DNA of 64,000 nucleotides, taken from contig JBFXHX010000004.1 of NCBI GenBank assembly GCA_050176585.1, positions 62,001-126,000 of the forward strand. The letters are read 5' to 3'. Made by a program: the position numbers and the translations under genes. Position 1 is the stretch's first letter; the number at the start of each line of letters is the position of its first letter. The notes below the pieces were generated by a model. That model was not told the origin of the DNA, made no database searches, and was given only the letters and a program-made list of their open reading frames with translations. Origin of the DNA: CAYYWP01 sp050176585. Lineage in GTDB: Bacteria; Desulfobacterota; Binatia; HRBIN30; CADEER01. This document shows positions 8,249 to 16,451 of the stretch, piece after piece.

Positions 8249-9433
8249 ATGAGCCGACGGCGGCTGGCTTTATGCTTTGCGCTAACACTATCAGCCGCGA
8301 ACGCGGCGCTGGCAGAACCCTACTTCGCCGTGCGCGAGGGCCAGAAGTGCAGCGCCTGCCACGTGAACATGACCGGCGGCGGCATGCGCACGAGCTTCGT
8401 CGCCGCGCACGCGAAGGAAATCCTCGGCTATCCCAACTGGTGGCAGCCGCTCACCAAGCCGGCGGATTCCTTCACCGGCGAGATCAATCAATACCTCGCG
8501 ATCGGCGGCGACCTGCGGGTCGACGCGACCGGCATCATGCAAGACCAGCCGAAGAACGGCCGCGTCAATAACAACAAGGCGTTCCGCAGCCGGCTCGAGG
8601 AGTTCGACATCAGCGTGAACGAAGCGGTCAGCTACTTCGAGGTGCGGCTGATCCCCGACGTGCTGACCTTCTACCTCGACGCGCGCTGGTCCCCCAGCGT
8701 CGACACGCGCGAGGTGTGGGCGATGATCAACCTGCCCTGGGACGTCTACCTGAAGGGCGGCGAGATGTTTCTGCCCTACGGCCTGCAGATCCAGGACGAC
8801 ACCGCGTTCATCCGCGGCGGCCGTAACGGCTCCGCCACCACCGGGTTCAGCTTCAACGTCAACCAACCCGCCTTCGAGATCGGCTGGGAACCGGGCCCGC
8901 TCTCGGTCGCCGGCGCCGTCTCCCAGGGCGGTCCGAACGACCGCGACGTGCAGGTGACCGGCACCGTCTACACGCTGTTCACCGACCTGCCGGTCGTGCG
9001 CAACGTGCTGGCTGGGCTCTCGGGGTCGCGCGTCGCTCCGTCGGGTCAGGAAACCTCACAGCTCGGCTTTTTCGCCGGCTTCACCGTCGGCCCCTTCACC
9101 TATCTCGGCGAGGTGGATTTCGGGCATTTCGAGTTCACCGACCCGACTACGTCGCGCAAAGAGGACGCCGGTACGTTCATCCACTACAGCGAAGGCAACT
9201 ACCTCATTCTCCCCTGGCTCAACTTCAAGGTCGCGTTCGACTACGCCGATTACGCCGGCATGCTGCCGCGCGAGGGCCAGAGCAACGCCGAGAACCGCTT
9301 CAGCGTCGGCTTCGAGCCCTTTCTCGCCCGCTTTCTGCAAATGCGGTTTTTCTACCGCGTGAGCAACGGCATCGCCTCCAACGCCAGTCACAATCAGGGT
9401 TTGTGGATCGGCGAGCTGCACGTGTTCTTCTGA
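8249..9433 (+). CDS. Monoheme cytochrome c / outer-membrane porin-like fusion (Cyc2-like architecture)
   Basis: The 394-residue product starts at ATG 8249 behind GGGGAGGGGAGA. A signal peptide (SRRRLALCFALTLSAANAALA) is followed at once by a single c-type heme site, GQKCSACHVN, near residue 31. The remaining 340 residues are amphipathic alternating strands rich in aromatic residues, with FEVRLIPDVLTFYLDARW and a last strand IGELHVFF ending in Phe, as in outer-membrane barrels. A monoheme domain fused to a porin is the plan of Cyc2, an outer-membrane electron conduit for iron oxidation. Overall length and domain order fit, but the sequence around the heme differs from classical Cyc2. The electron donor is unknown. 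Confidence 0.7.
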   Translation: MSRRRLALCFALTLSAANAALAEPYFAVREGQKCSACHVNMTGGGMRTSFVAAHAKEILGYPNWWQPLTKPADSFTGEINQYLAIGGDLRVDATGIMQDQPKNGRVNNNKAFRSRLEEFDISVNEAVSYFEVRLIPDVLTFYLDARWSPSVDTREVWAMINLPWDVYLKGGEMFLPYGLQIQDDTAFIRGGRNGSATTGFSFNVNQPAFEIGWEPGPLSVAGAVSQGGPNDRDVQVTGTVYTLFTDLPVVRNVLAGLSGSRVAPSGQETSQLGFFAGFTVGPFTYLGEVDFGHFEFTDPTTSRKEDAGTFIHYSEGNYLILPWLNFKVAFDYADYAGMLPREGQSNAENRFSVGFEPFLARFLQMRFFYRVSNGIASNASHNQGLWIGELHVFF

Positions 9434-9453
9434 AGGCGCGCTGCTCAACACAC

Positions 9454-9485
9454 AGGCTGCTACGCTGCTAGGCTGTTGTGCTGTT
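9454..9485 (+). repeat. 8-bp-period repeat element, copy A
   Basis: Four contiguous 8-bp units (AGGCTGCT, ACGCTGCT, AGGCTGTT, GTGCTGTT) share the core GCTGYT in strict phase. The element lies in the gap after the cytochrome-porin gene and is inverted relative to copy B 121 bp away. Confidence 0.75.
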
Positions 9486-9606
9486 CGGAGGCGGCGGTGT
9501 TCGAGGTTGTTGACGCTTCGCCGCGTTCGGCCCAGCACTGTCCGCTGTGGACCGTCCGCGTCCTGGGCTGCATGTCCGCGTCACGGCTCATGCCGCTCCG
9601 AACCTC

Positions 9607-9638
9607 AACAGCGTCATAGCGCAACAGCCTGTCAGCCT
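9607..9638 (-). repeat. 8-bp-period repeat element, copy B
   Basis: On the minus strand this reads AGGCTGAC, AGGCTGTT, GCGCTATG, ACGCTGTT: four 8-bp units in phase, in opposite orientation to copy A. Together A and B can form an imperfect 32-bp stem just before the MFS/acyltransferase gene. Confidence 0.75.
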
Positions 9639-9687
9639 GCGCCCGCGATGGCGCTCCTGAGCAAAACCGAACGCGAGGCCGCCTAGA

Positions 9688-11619
9688 ATGGGCCAGCTGT
9701 CTCTGCTGCGCAGCCGGCGGTTCGCCGGGCTCTTCTGGACGCAGTTCTTCGGCGCGTTCAACGACAACCTGTTCAAGAACGCGCTGGTGATCCTCGTCGT
9801 CTACCAGGGCGCCGTTGTCGGCGGGCTCGGCACCGAACAGCTGGTCGCGCTGAGCGGCGCGATCTTCATCCTGCCGTTCTTTCTCTTCTCCGCGACCGCG
9901 GGTCAGCTCGCCGACCGCTTTCGCAAATCGAGCATCGTGCGCGGGGTGAAACTCGCGGAGATCGCGATGATGGCCCTCGCCGCCGCGGGTTTTCTCAGCG
10001 GCCGTATCGATCTCCTGTTCGCCGTCCTCTTCCTCCTCGGCTGCCACTCGAGCGTGTTCGGCCCGGTGAAGTACAGCATCCTGCCGCAGCTGCTCGCCGA
10101 GGATGAGATGCTCGGCGGAAACGCCCTGATCGAGATGGGCACGTTCCTGGCCATCCTGCTCGGCACGATCGCGGGCGGCGTGGTGATCGCGCAAGGCGAG
10201 ACCGGCCTGCGGTGGATCAGCGGCGCCGTGCTAGCCGTCGCGGTCATCGGCCTCATGTCCAGCTTCTTCGTCCCGCGCACGGAGGCGCAAAACCCCGCGC
10301 TGCGAATCACCGCCAACCCGATCCGTCCGCTGCGGCAGACCTACGCGATCACCCGCAAGACGCGCAGCGTCTTTCTCGCGGTGCTCGGCATCGCCTGGTT
10401 CTGGTTCTTCGGCGCCGCAATCCTGGCGCTTCTGCCGATCTATACGAAGGAGGTGCTGCGCGCCGGCGAGCACGTGATCACGCTGTTCCTCGCGCTCTTC
10501 TGCGCCGGCATCGGCGTCGGCTCCCTGCTCTGCGAGCGCTTGTCGCAACGGAAGCTCGAGCTCGGATTGGTGCCGCTCGGCTCCATCGGCATGAGCCTGT
10601 TCGCCTTCGATCTCTTCCTCGCCGGGGCCCCGGCGGCACCGGCACTGGCGCCCGGTCAGCTGCTCGGACTCGGCGAGTTTCTCGCGCTGCCGCGCGCGTG
10701 GCGCATCGCGGCCGATCTATCGCTGCTCTCGCTGTTCAGCGGCTTGTTCATCGTGCCGCTCAACACGCTCATCCAGGTGCGCTCGGCGCCGGCGGAGCGC
10801 TCGCGCGTGGTCGCCGGCGGAAACATCCTCAGCGCGCTGTTCATGGTGTTGTCCTCAGCGCTGCTGCTCGCGCTCTTCGCCGCGGGGCTCGGCGCGCTCG
10901 AGATCTTCGCCGTGATGGCCGCGCTGAACGCGGTGGCCGCGGCGTACATCTACACGGTAATCCCGGAGTTCCTGCTGCGCTTCGCGTGCTGGATCGTCGC
11001 GAACTGCATCTACCGGCTGCGCACCGTCGGGCGCGACAACATCCCGGCGGACGGCCCGGCCCTCCTGGCGTGCAATCACGTCAGCTTCGTCGACTGGATG
11101 ATCATCGCCAGCGCGTGCACGCGGCCGCCGCGCTTCGTGATGTACCACGGCTTCCTCAAGGTCCCCGTGCTCTGGTCGGTGTTTCGCGACGCCAAGGTCA
11201 TCCCGATCTCGCCGGCGCGCGAGGACGCGCAGCTCATGGAGCAGGCTTTGGACCGCATCGCCGCCGAGCTCGAGGCCGGCGAGCTCGTCTGCATCTTCCC
11301 CGAAGGCGCGCTCACTCGCGACGGCGAGATGAAACCGTTCCGCCCCGGGGTCGAGAAGATCGTGCGCCGCACACCGGTCCCGGTCGTGCCGATCGCGCTC
11401 ACCGGCATGTGGGGCAGCTTCTTCAGCCACAAGGACGGGATGATGCGGCACCCCTTTCGGCGCGTGTGGTCGCGGATTCAGCTGGTGGTCGGGACTCCGC
11501 TCCCTCCTGATCAGGTCACCGCCGATGAGCTCGCGGTACGCATCGCGGCATTGGGAGGTCTGACGCCCCCGGGACGGCACCCGGCGGACGTACCGCCCGC
11601 GATGCGGGCCGCTGAATAA
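9688..11619 (+). CDS. MFS transporter / 1-acyl-glycerophosphate acyltransferase fusion
   Basis: In this 643-residue fusion, residues 1-430 form an MFS permease of about 12 helices resembling the lysophospholipid flippase LplT (FWTQFFGAFNDNLFKNALVI at the start). Residues 445-625 form a PlsC-type acyltransferase with NHVSFVD (the HX4D catalytic motif, His near 463) and FPEGALTRDG near 537. Such fusions flip lysophospholipids across the inner membrane and reacylate them. The AMP-binding acyl-ACP synthetase that forms the third part of full-length fusions is absent, so acyl groups must come from elsewhere. The gaps on both sides contain inverted 8-bp-period repeats. Confidence 0.9.
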   Translation: MGQLSLLRSRRFAGLFWTQFFGAFNDNLFKNALVILVVYQGAVVGGLGTEQLVALSGAIFILPFFLFSATAGQLADRFRKSSIVRGVKLAEIAMMALAAAGFLSGRIDLLFAVLFLLGCHSSVFGPVKYSILPQLLAEDEMLGGNALIEMGTFLAILLGTIAGGVVIAQGETGLRWISGAVLAVAVIGLMSSFFVPRTEAQNPALRITANPIRPLRQTYAITRKTRSVFLAVLGIAWFWFFGAAILALLPIYTKEVLRAGEHVITLFLALFCAGIGVGSLLCERLSQRKLELGLVPLGSIGMSLFAFDLFLAGAPAAPALAPGQLLGLGEFLALPRAWRIAADLSLLSLFSGLFIVPLNTLIQVRSAPAERSRVVAGGNILSALFMVLSSALLLALFAAGLGALEIFAVMAALNAVAAAYIYTVIPEFLLRFACWIVANCIYRLRTVGRDNIPADGPALLACNHVSFVDWMIIASACTRPPRFVMYHGFLKVPVLWSVFRDAKVIPISPAREDAQLMEQALDRIAAELEAGELVCIFPEGALTRDGEMKPFRPGVEKIVRRTPVPVVPIALTGMWGSFFSHKDGMMRHPFRRVWSRIQLVVGTPLPPDQVTADELAVRIAALGGLTPPGRHPADVPPAMRAAE

Positions 11620-11620
11620 G

Positions 11621-11644
11621 CCGCTGTTACGCTATGAGGCTGTT
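11621..11644 (+). repeat. 8-bp-period repeat element, copy C
   Basis: Three in-phase units (CCGCTGTT, ACGCTATG, AGGCTGTT) begin one base after the stop of the MFS/acyltransferase gene. Inverted copy D lies about 60 bp further on. Confidence 0.7.
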
Positions 11645-11706
11645 AGGCGAAGACGCGCTGAGCTGTCGCTGGAGCACAGGTCCCGTCGAGCCGATCTGCC
11701 AATCTC

Positions 11707-11730
11707 GGCATGCTAGCAGCGTAACAGCCT
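11707..11730 (-). repeat. 8-bp-period repeat element, copy D
   Basis: On the minus strand this reads AGGCTGTT, ACGCTGCT, AGCATGCC. The first two units match the family core, and the copy is inverted relative to copy C. It lies just beyond the end of the minus-strand lipoprotein gene, so the C/D pair sits between convergent genes. Confidence 0.65.
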
Positions 11731-11739
11731 GATCCCAGT

Positions 11740-12192
11740 TCACGGTACCGGAGTTGCCGTCGGTGCGGGCGTGCCAGGCGGCGGCGCCCCGTCGAGGATC
11801 CAGTCGCTGATCATGTCGATCTGGTCTTGGGGCAAGGGGTCGGCGCCTTGCGGCATGCGACTCCCCTCGCCCTCGCCCGGTCCGGTGAGCTTGATGATGA
11901 GGAAGCTCTGGTCGGGCTCCAGTGGCGTGACCCGCAGCAGGCCTTTGCTCGCCGCCACGAAGTTGTCGGGCACCACGTTGACCAGCGACTGGTAGGAAAC
12001 GCCCGGAGAGAGATCGAGGTTGCCCGATCGAGATGTGCTGTTGTGGCAGCCGGCGCCGAGGCAGTTCGGGTTGAAAATCTCCTCCTGGATCACGTCGAAG
12101 GCACTGCCGCCGGACGAGCTCGACGGACCCTCGCCGGCGCAGCTCCAGAGGAGCGCCGCGCCGAGCAGCGCGGCGGGCAGAAGGCGCCGCAC
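11740..12192 (-). CDS. Lipoprotein with cytochrome-like heme motif
   Basis: The 150-residue product has a lipoprotein signal ending in the lipobox LLWSC (Cys18). A domain with NCLGAGCH (a CX4CH heme-type motif), LDLSPGVSYQSLVNV, DQSFLIIKLTG, GSRMPQG and a final LPQDQIDMISDWILDGAP follows. This pattern is common in exported proteins of the planctomycete-type cytochrome family. The extra residue between the cysteines makes heme attachment uncertain. A short Pro/Thr tail ends the protein. It starts 3 bp after the preceding minus-strand gene and probably belongs to a three-gene unit for periplasmic electron transfer. Confidence 0.7.
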   Translation of the reverse strand: MRRLLPAALLGAALLWSCAGEGPSSSSGGSAFDVIQEEIFNPNCLGAGCHNSTSRSGNLDLSPGVSYQSLVNVVPDNFVAASKGLLRVTPLEPDQSFLIIKLTGPGEGEGSRMPQGADPLPQDQIDMISDWILDGAPPPGTPAPTATPVP

Positions 12193-12195
12193 GCC

Positions 12196-12594
12196 TTACT
12201 CGCCCTTGACCTGGGCTACCAGGACCGATTGCACGCCGCCCTTGGAAAACTTTTTGCCAGTCACCGTCGCGCGGTCGCCGGCGAGCCCCTTCGCCGCTTC
12301 GTAGGGCTCCGGATCATCGTGGTCTTCGATCAACAGATACACATCACCGGTATCCGTCAGCACGCCGATCGGGAGCCCTTTCTTGGCGCAGAGCTCGGCG
12401 CATTGCTTGTGGCGTTTTCCCTTGCTGCCCTTGGACAGATAGCAGGCCAGGTCGACGATCTCGCCGCTGACCGTGACCTCCTCCTGTGCCCCGGCACGAG
12501 GCGCCATCACCGCCGGGCTGAGGCCGAGGAGACTCGCCAGCGCGAGCCATCGGCCCGCTTCGAGCAGTACTTCGCGAACGCGCAAACCGGACAT
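12196..12594 (-). CDS. Exported small Cys-containing protein of unknown function
   Basis: The 132-residue product has an N-terminal hydrophobic segment (WLALASLLGLSPAVMA) and a likely cleavage near AGAQEE. The mature part reads VSGEIVDLACYLSKGSKGKR, CAELCAKKGLPIGVL, DVYLLIEDH and GGVQSVLVAQVKG. Proteins of this appearance occur beside cytochromes in environmental genomes, but I know no function. I chose ATG 12594; a TTG at 12612 would extend it. It lies between a diheme cytochrome and a heme-motif lipoprotein on the same strand, so a role in the same exported electron-transfer module is inferred. Three conserved-looking cysteines may bind metal. Confidence 0.65.
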   Translation of the reverse strand: MSGLRVREVLLEAGRWLALASLLGLSPAVMAPRAGAQEEVTVSGEIVDLACYLSKGSKGKRHKQCAELCAKKGLPIGVLTDTGDVYLLIEDHDDPEPYEAAKGLAGDRATVTGKKFSKGGVQSVLVAQVKGE

Positions 12595-12713
12595 GATGCG
12601 ACCAATATCCAAGGCGACCGGCGGAGAGTCAAATTCGCGACTGGTACCCCTGATTCACCGAGGAGGGCGGCGATGGTGATGGAAATGCGCAGCCCTGCTC
12701 GGCGCCGACGTGC

Positions 12714-13535
12714 TCAGGGGTTCAGCGGCAGGCCGCGCCAGGTGCCGGCCGCGATCCACTTCACGTACGCGACGAGCGCGTCGACGTCCGCGGGCGCGAG
12801 GTGGTGCTTGAACGCGGGCATCTGCACGCGCTGGCGGTCGATGAAGAACCGCGCCGCGCGGTCGTCGAGCAGGCGCGGAATGCCGCCCTCGGCGATCCAG
12901 GTGCGCAACTCCTCGTCGCTTTGCACAAGCTCCTCGTAATCGGGACCGCCGAAGCCCGGGATGTAGCCCTTCAGCGAACCGGGATTGGGAAGCCCGCCGC
13001 CGCCCATGGCGCCGTGGCAGCCGAAGCAGCCATTCGCCTGCGCCAGCTCGGCGCCGCGGGCGGCCGGCTCCTCGGAGGGCGCCAGCAGGTCGGAAGCGGC
13101 GCGCAGGTATGCCACCAGCAGCTCGACCTGCCGGTTGCTCACCACGCCGCGGTATGCCGGCATGCGAATCGCCTGCGCCTGCATCTCGGCCTGGTACGCG
13201 GGCCGGCTGCGCTTCTTCGCCGGCGCGCCGTCGAGGATGTACTCGCGCAGCTCGTGATCGTCGTGCGCGAACATCATCAGCGTGCCTTGGCGGAACGACG
13301 GGACCTCGCCGTTCTTGCTGCCCGGGTTGGGCACGCCTCCGGTGCCGCCGGGTCCGTGACAGTTGAAGCAGCCGAGCTCCGCGGCGAGCAGCTGCCCGCG
13401 GTGCACATCGCTCGCGTCCGGCGGCATGACGATGTCGCGCACTACCGGCCAGGACAGATACGCCGTCTCGATCACCAGTGCGACGAACAGCAGCGCCGCC
13501 AGCAGGCGCCAGGGATGTGCGAACCAGCGTGGCAT
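12714..13535 (-). CDS. Membrane-anchored diheme cytochrome c
   Basis: The 273-residue product begins with one N-terminal membrane anchor (LLAALLFVALVIETAYLSW). Two cytochrome c domains follow, with heme sites GCFNCHGPGG and GCFGCHGAMGGGG. Each has a downstream NPGS loop and a Met-containing segment (IRMPAYRGV, VQMPAFKHH) that can supply the axial Met. Both domains end in a VELLVAYLR/VDALVAYVK-type helix. It should carry electrons at the periplasmic face of the inner membrane. It is the first gene of the minus-strand cluster with 12196-12594 and 11740-12192. The terminal oxidase or reductase it serves is not in the window. Confidence 0.9.
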   Translation of the reverse strand: MPRWFAHPWRLLAALLFVALVIETAYLSWPVVRDIVMPPDASDVHRGQLLAAELGCFNCHGPGGTGGVPNPGSKNGEVPSFRQGTLMMFAHDDHELREYILDGAPAKKRSRPAYQAEMQAQAIRMPAYRGVVSNRQVELLVAYLRAASDLLAPSEEPAARGAELAQANGCFGCHGAMGGGGLPNPGSLKGYIPGFGGPDYEELVQSDEELRTWIAEGGIPRLLDDRAARFFIDRQRVQMPAFKHHLAPADVDALVAYVKWIAAGTWRGLPLNP

Positions 13536-13632
13536 GGCGGGCGGCGCAGCTAGCGGCGGCGGGCTTTCCTCACCCGGGTACGGAGACGCGGAGCAGTGCG
13601 ATCGCCTCTGCGGTGCAGCTCGCCGCGCATGC

Positions 13633-14373
13633 TCAAAAACCGATGCGCCGCATCACGGCGCGTGGCAGCAGGCGAATCACCTGCATCACCCAGCGCCATA
13701 CGCCGGGTGCGTAGACGACCGGCGTGCCGCGGTCGAGCGCGCGCACCACGATCCGCGCCACCTGCGCGGGCTCGCCCGCGAACGGCGGCACCGGCAGGCC
13801 GGCGGTCATGCCCGTCTTCACGAAACCGGGCTTCACGACGATGGTCTTCAGCCCCGCGCCGGCGAACTTGTAGTCGACGCCGGCCAGGTAGTGCGAGAGG
13901 CCGGCTTTTGCGGCGCCATAGAGCACCACGGGTTTGCGCGCGCGGTCGCCCGCGACGGAACTGAACACGCAGAGCCGCTTTCCACCGCCGGCGGCGAGCA
14001 GCCGCTCGCGCGCCAGTTCGCAGAAGAGCACCGTGTTGGTGAAGTCCGCGGTCAGCAGTCGCTCGCGCAAGGCCGCGTCGCGCTCGAGCTGTTCTTGCGT
14101 CCCGAACAGTCCCGCGGTGACCACGACGGCGTCGAGACCGGCGAGTCCCTGGATCGCCGCGTCGAGCGCGGGCGCGAAGGTCGCCGGCTCGAGCAGATCG
14201 CACGGCGCGGTGCCCACCGGCGCGGCCGCGCCGCGGACCTCGAGGTCGGCCGCGCTCCGCTTGAGTTCGGCGGGATCGCGGCCGAGCAGGAAGAGGGCGT
14301 CGCCGCGCTCGGCGAGGACACGGGCCACCGCGCGACCCATCCCCTTGCTGGCCCCCAAGAAGGCCACCTTCAC
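13633..14373 (-). CDS. SDR-family oxidoreductase, DprE2-like
   Basis: The 246-residue short-chain dehydrogenase has FLGASKGMGRAVARVLAERG (an NAD(P)-binding glycine motif of GxSxGMG type), the FSSVAGDRARKPVVLYGAAKAG region with the YxxxK catalytic pair (Tyr, Lys), and VKPGFVKTGMT. The GTG start at 14373 overlaps the stop of the upstream FAD oxidase as GTGA, so the two are translationally coupled. In mycobacteria DprE1 and DprE2 together epimerise decaprenylphosphoryl ribose to arabinose. Here the same gene pairing suggests a polyprenyl-phosphoryl pentose epimerase for a surface glycan. No arabinosyltransferase is recognisable in the window. Confidence 0.8.
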   Translation of the reverse strand: MKVAFLGASKGMGRAVARVLAERGDALFLLGRDPAELKRSAADLEVRGAAAPVGTAPCDLLEPATFAPALDAAIQGLAGLDAVVVTAGLFGTQEQLERDAALRERLLTADFTNTVLFCELARERLLAAGGGKRLCVFSSVAGDRARKPVVLYGAAKAGLSHYLAGVDYKFAGAGLKTIVVKPGFVKTGMTAGLPVPPFAGEPAQVARIVVRALDRGTPVVYAPGVWRWVMQVIRLLPRAVMRRIGF

Positions 14374-15770
14374 GGCGTATCCCCGAGTAATCGGATCGAG
14401 AGCGCGCTCTTCAACCGCCGCTGCGGGTCCCAGCGCCGACGCAGCGCCTCGAAGGTGTCGCACCGCGCCCCGTCCATGGCCCGGTAGTGCTCGGGGCGGG
14501 TGAAGGCATCCTTAGCGAGATAGATCCGGCCGCCTTCCGCGGCCACCACGTCATTCAGCGCATCGACGAGGCGCTGCGTATCCGATTGCACCGGCAGATC
14601 GAGCGCGTAGGACACGCCGGGCTTCGGGAACGACAGCACCCCGCGGCCCTCGGCGCCGCAGTCTTTGATGACGCACAGAAACACCCGACCGCCGGCCCGT
14701 CGGAGCGCATCGAGAAAGCGGCGGTGCGATGGGTCGCCGTGCGCGCCGGGCACCACCGCCTGATACTGGGTGAAACCGCGGCGGCCGTAGACGCGATTCC
14801 ATTCGCGCACGACGTCGAGCGGGTAGAAGAACGCCTCTGGATGCGTGACCCCGGTGCGCACGCGCGAGCCATGCTTCCAATGATTGAGGTGGTTGCCGAG
14901 CGCGACCATCCACGCCTGCAGCGCCCAGCTCGGCGCCGAGCACGGCAGGCTCGGCGCGCTGCGCCAGCGCAACGCGCGGGGCGGGGCTTCGCCCGGTTCC
15001 GCCCAGCGGCCTTTGATCACCAGACCGCGCCCGAACCGCGCACCGCGCGCGAGCAGATCGTTCCAGCAGACGGTGAACGGCCAATCGCGCCCGGCAGCGG
15101 CGAGCCGTTCGAGCGCGGAGTCCACGTCCGCCACCTGCTCGCTCTCCTGCCAGATCCACGGCGCGGGCACGCGCGTCATCTGGAACGTCACTTCCAGGAT
15201 GTGTCCGGTGAGGCCCATGCCGCCGAGGGTCGCGCGGAACAGGTCGCGGTCGACCTCGTCCGTGCACTCGACGATCCGCCCATCCGCGAGGCGCATGCGC
15301 AGGGCGAGTACGTGCTCGCCGAAGCAGCCGGCAACGTGGTGATTCTTTCCGTGCACGTCCGCGGCGACCATGCCGCCGAGCGTGACCCAGTGCGTGCCCG
15401 GGGTGACCGGCGTGAACCAGCCGCGCGGGAGCGAGAGGCGATTCAACTCCATGAGCGCCACGCCCGCCTCGGCGCGGATCACGCCGGTGCGGGCATCGAA
15501 AACCAGCACGCGGTCCGCCAGCCGTGAACCAGCCACCGGTCGTCCACCGGGCGGCGGCAGGGAGGCATCGCCGTACGATCGTCCGAGGCCGCGGGTCAGC
15601 ACGGCGCCTTCCGTGATGCGCTCGAGGTTCTCCGACAGCCGCTCACGGCCCTGGACGCGGGGATACCGGCCCCACCCGGTCAGTTCTGTCAGCGGGGCAG
15701 ACGCCCCCCCGCGAGAGCTCGCGGCTCGGGGCTCCTTCCGCCCGCCGAGGATGCGCAGGTTCGATTCCAC
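14370..15770 (-). CDS. FAD-binding oxidase, DprE1-like
   Basis: The 466-residue protein has a VAO-type FAD domain: LTRGLGRSYGDASLP, then TPGTHWVTLGGMVAADVHG and KNHHVAGCFGEHV. The C-terminal substrate domain includes FTQYQAVVPG and KPGVSYALDLPV. It matches DprE1, which oxidises decaprenylphosphoryl-ribose to the 2-keto form. In the PGWNxCxDFP region of mycobacterial DprE1, recalled from memory, the cysteine attacked by benzothiazinones corresponds here to Ala in SYALDLP. The start is GTG 15770; Met further in is possible. The GTGA overlap with the SDR gene supports a two-enzyme epimerase. Confidence 0.8.
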   Translation of the reverse strand: MESNLRILGGRKEPRAASSRGGASAPLTELTGWGRYPRVQGRERLSENLERITEGAVLTRGLGRSYGDASLPPPGGRPVAGSRLADRVLVFDARTGVIRAEAGVALMELNRLSLPRGWFTPVTPGTHWVTLGGMVAADVHGKNHHVAGCFGEHVLALRMRLADGRIVECTDEVDRDLFRATLGGMGLTGHILEVTFQMTRVPAPWIWQESEQVADVDSALERLAAAGRDWPFTVCWNDLLARGARFGRGLVIKGRWAEPGEAPPRALRWRSAPSLPCSAPSWALQAWMVALGNHLNHWKHGSRVRTGVTHPEAFFYPLDVVREWNRVYGRRGFTQYQAVVPGAHGDPSHRRFLDALRRAGGRVFLCVIKDCGAEGRGVLSFPKPGVSYALDLPVQSDTQRLVDALNDVVAAEGGRIYLAKDAFTRPEHYRAMDGARCDTFEALRRRWDPQRRLKSALSIRLLGDTP

Positions 15771-15971
15771 TGCGGATCTTCTACCGTTTCGGCGCAGTTG
15801 ATGCCAAAGTTACAGCCGGTTGTAAGCCATTCCGGAGCCGCAGCCGGCGAAGTGAGCTGGCTTGAAATCGAGCGGTCGGGGCGACTTGGTGCGGCGGTTG
15901 CTCGACCGGCATAATGCGGCGCCATAGGCGCCGATCTAGAGGATGGGATCTGATCCAGTGGAGGGACGATC

Positions 15972-16286
15972 ATGCTCATCAGGCTCGTCATGATGTTGGC
16001 GTTGTTCGGGGTGTTGATGCGGAGTGACGTGAAAGCGGACGAAGTACCGCGAACCTACGACGGCTCCGGTCAGGCATTTGAGGACGGCGGCCAGCAGATG
16101 GGAGAGGGCTTCCGCGGCGTCGGGCGCGGCGTGCGGGACTCGTTCACGGGCAAAGAAGCCGCCAGCGATTATCGCGAAGGTGAGAAGATCGGCACCGGCG
16201 CCAAGGACGTAGGGCGCGGCATCGCCGGCGGCGCGCGCGCGGTCGGGCGCTCGATCAAGAATTTCTTCACCGGCCAAGCGCAGTGA
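15972..16286 (+). CDS. Small exported Gly-rich protein of unknown function
   Basis: The 104-residue product is preceded by GTGGAGGGA at a good distance from ATG 15972. It has an N-terminal signal-like segment (LIRLVMMLALFGVLM). The mature part is hydrophilic and rich in Gly, Lys, Asp and Arg, with repeated short amphipathic helices (GEGFRGVGRGVRDSF, GAKDVGRGIAGGARAVGRSI) separated by FTGKE/FTGQA. The DVGRGI/GRSIKNFFTG repeats suggest a helical periplasmic or membrane-surface protein. I do not recognise the family. It stands alone, divergent from the DprE1-like gene. Confidence 0.6.
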   Translation: MLIRLVMMLALFGVLMRSDVKADEVPRTYDGSGQAFEDGGQQMGEGFRGVGRGVRDSFTGKEAASDYREGEKIGTGAKDVGRGIAGGARAVGRSIKNFFTGQAQ

Positions 16287-16451
16287 CATCCAACTGCGGG
16301 AGCGGCGCCCGCCGGTAGCGCGGCAACCGGGTGACCGGGTAGCGCACCCCGCCGGCGGCCGCGCCGCCCGGCGCCCCCAGCGCGCGCTGGTGCGCTCGGC
16401 AAGCGCCGCGCTATCGGATGCGCTCGCGCCCCGCTATACGCCGGGCCAACG

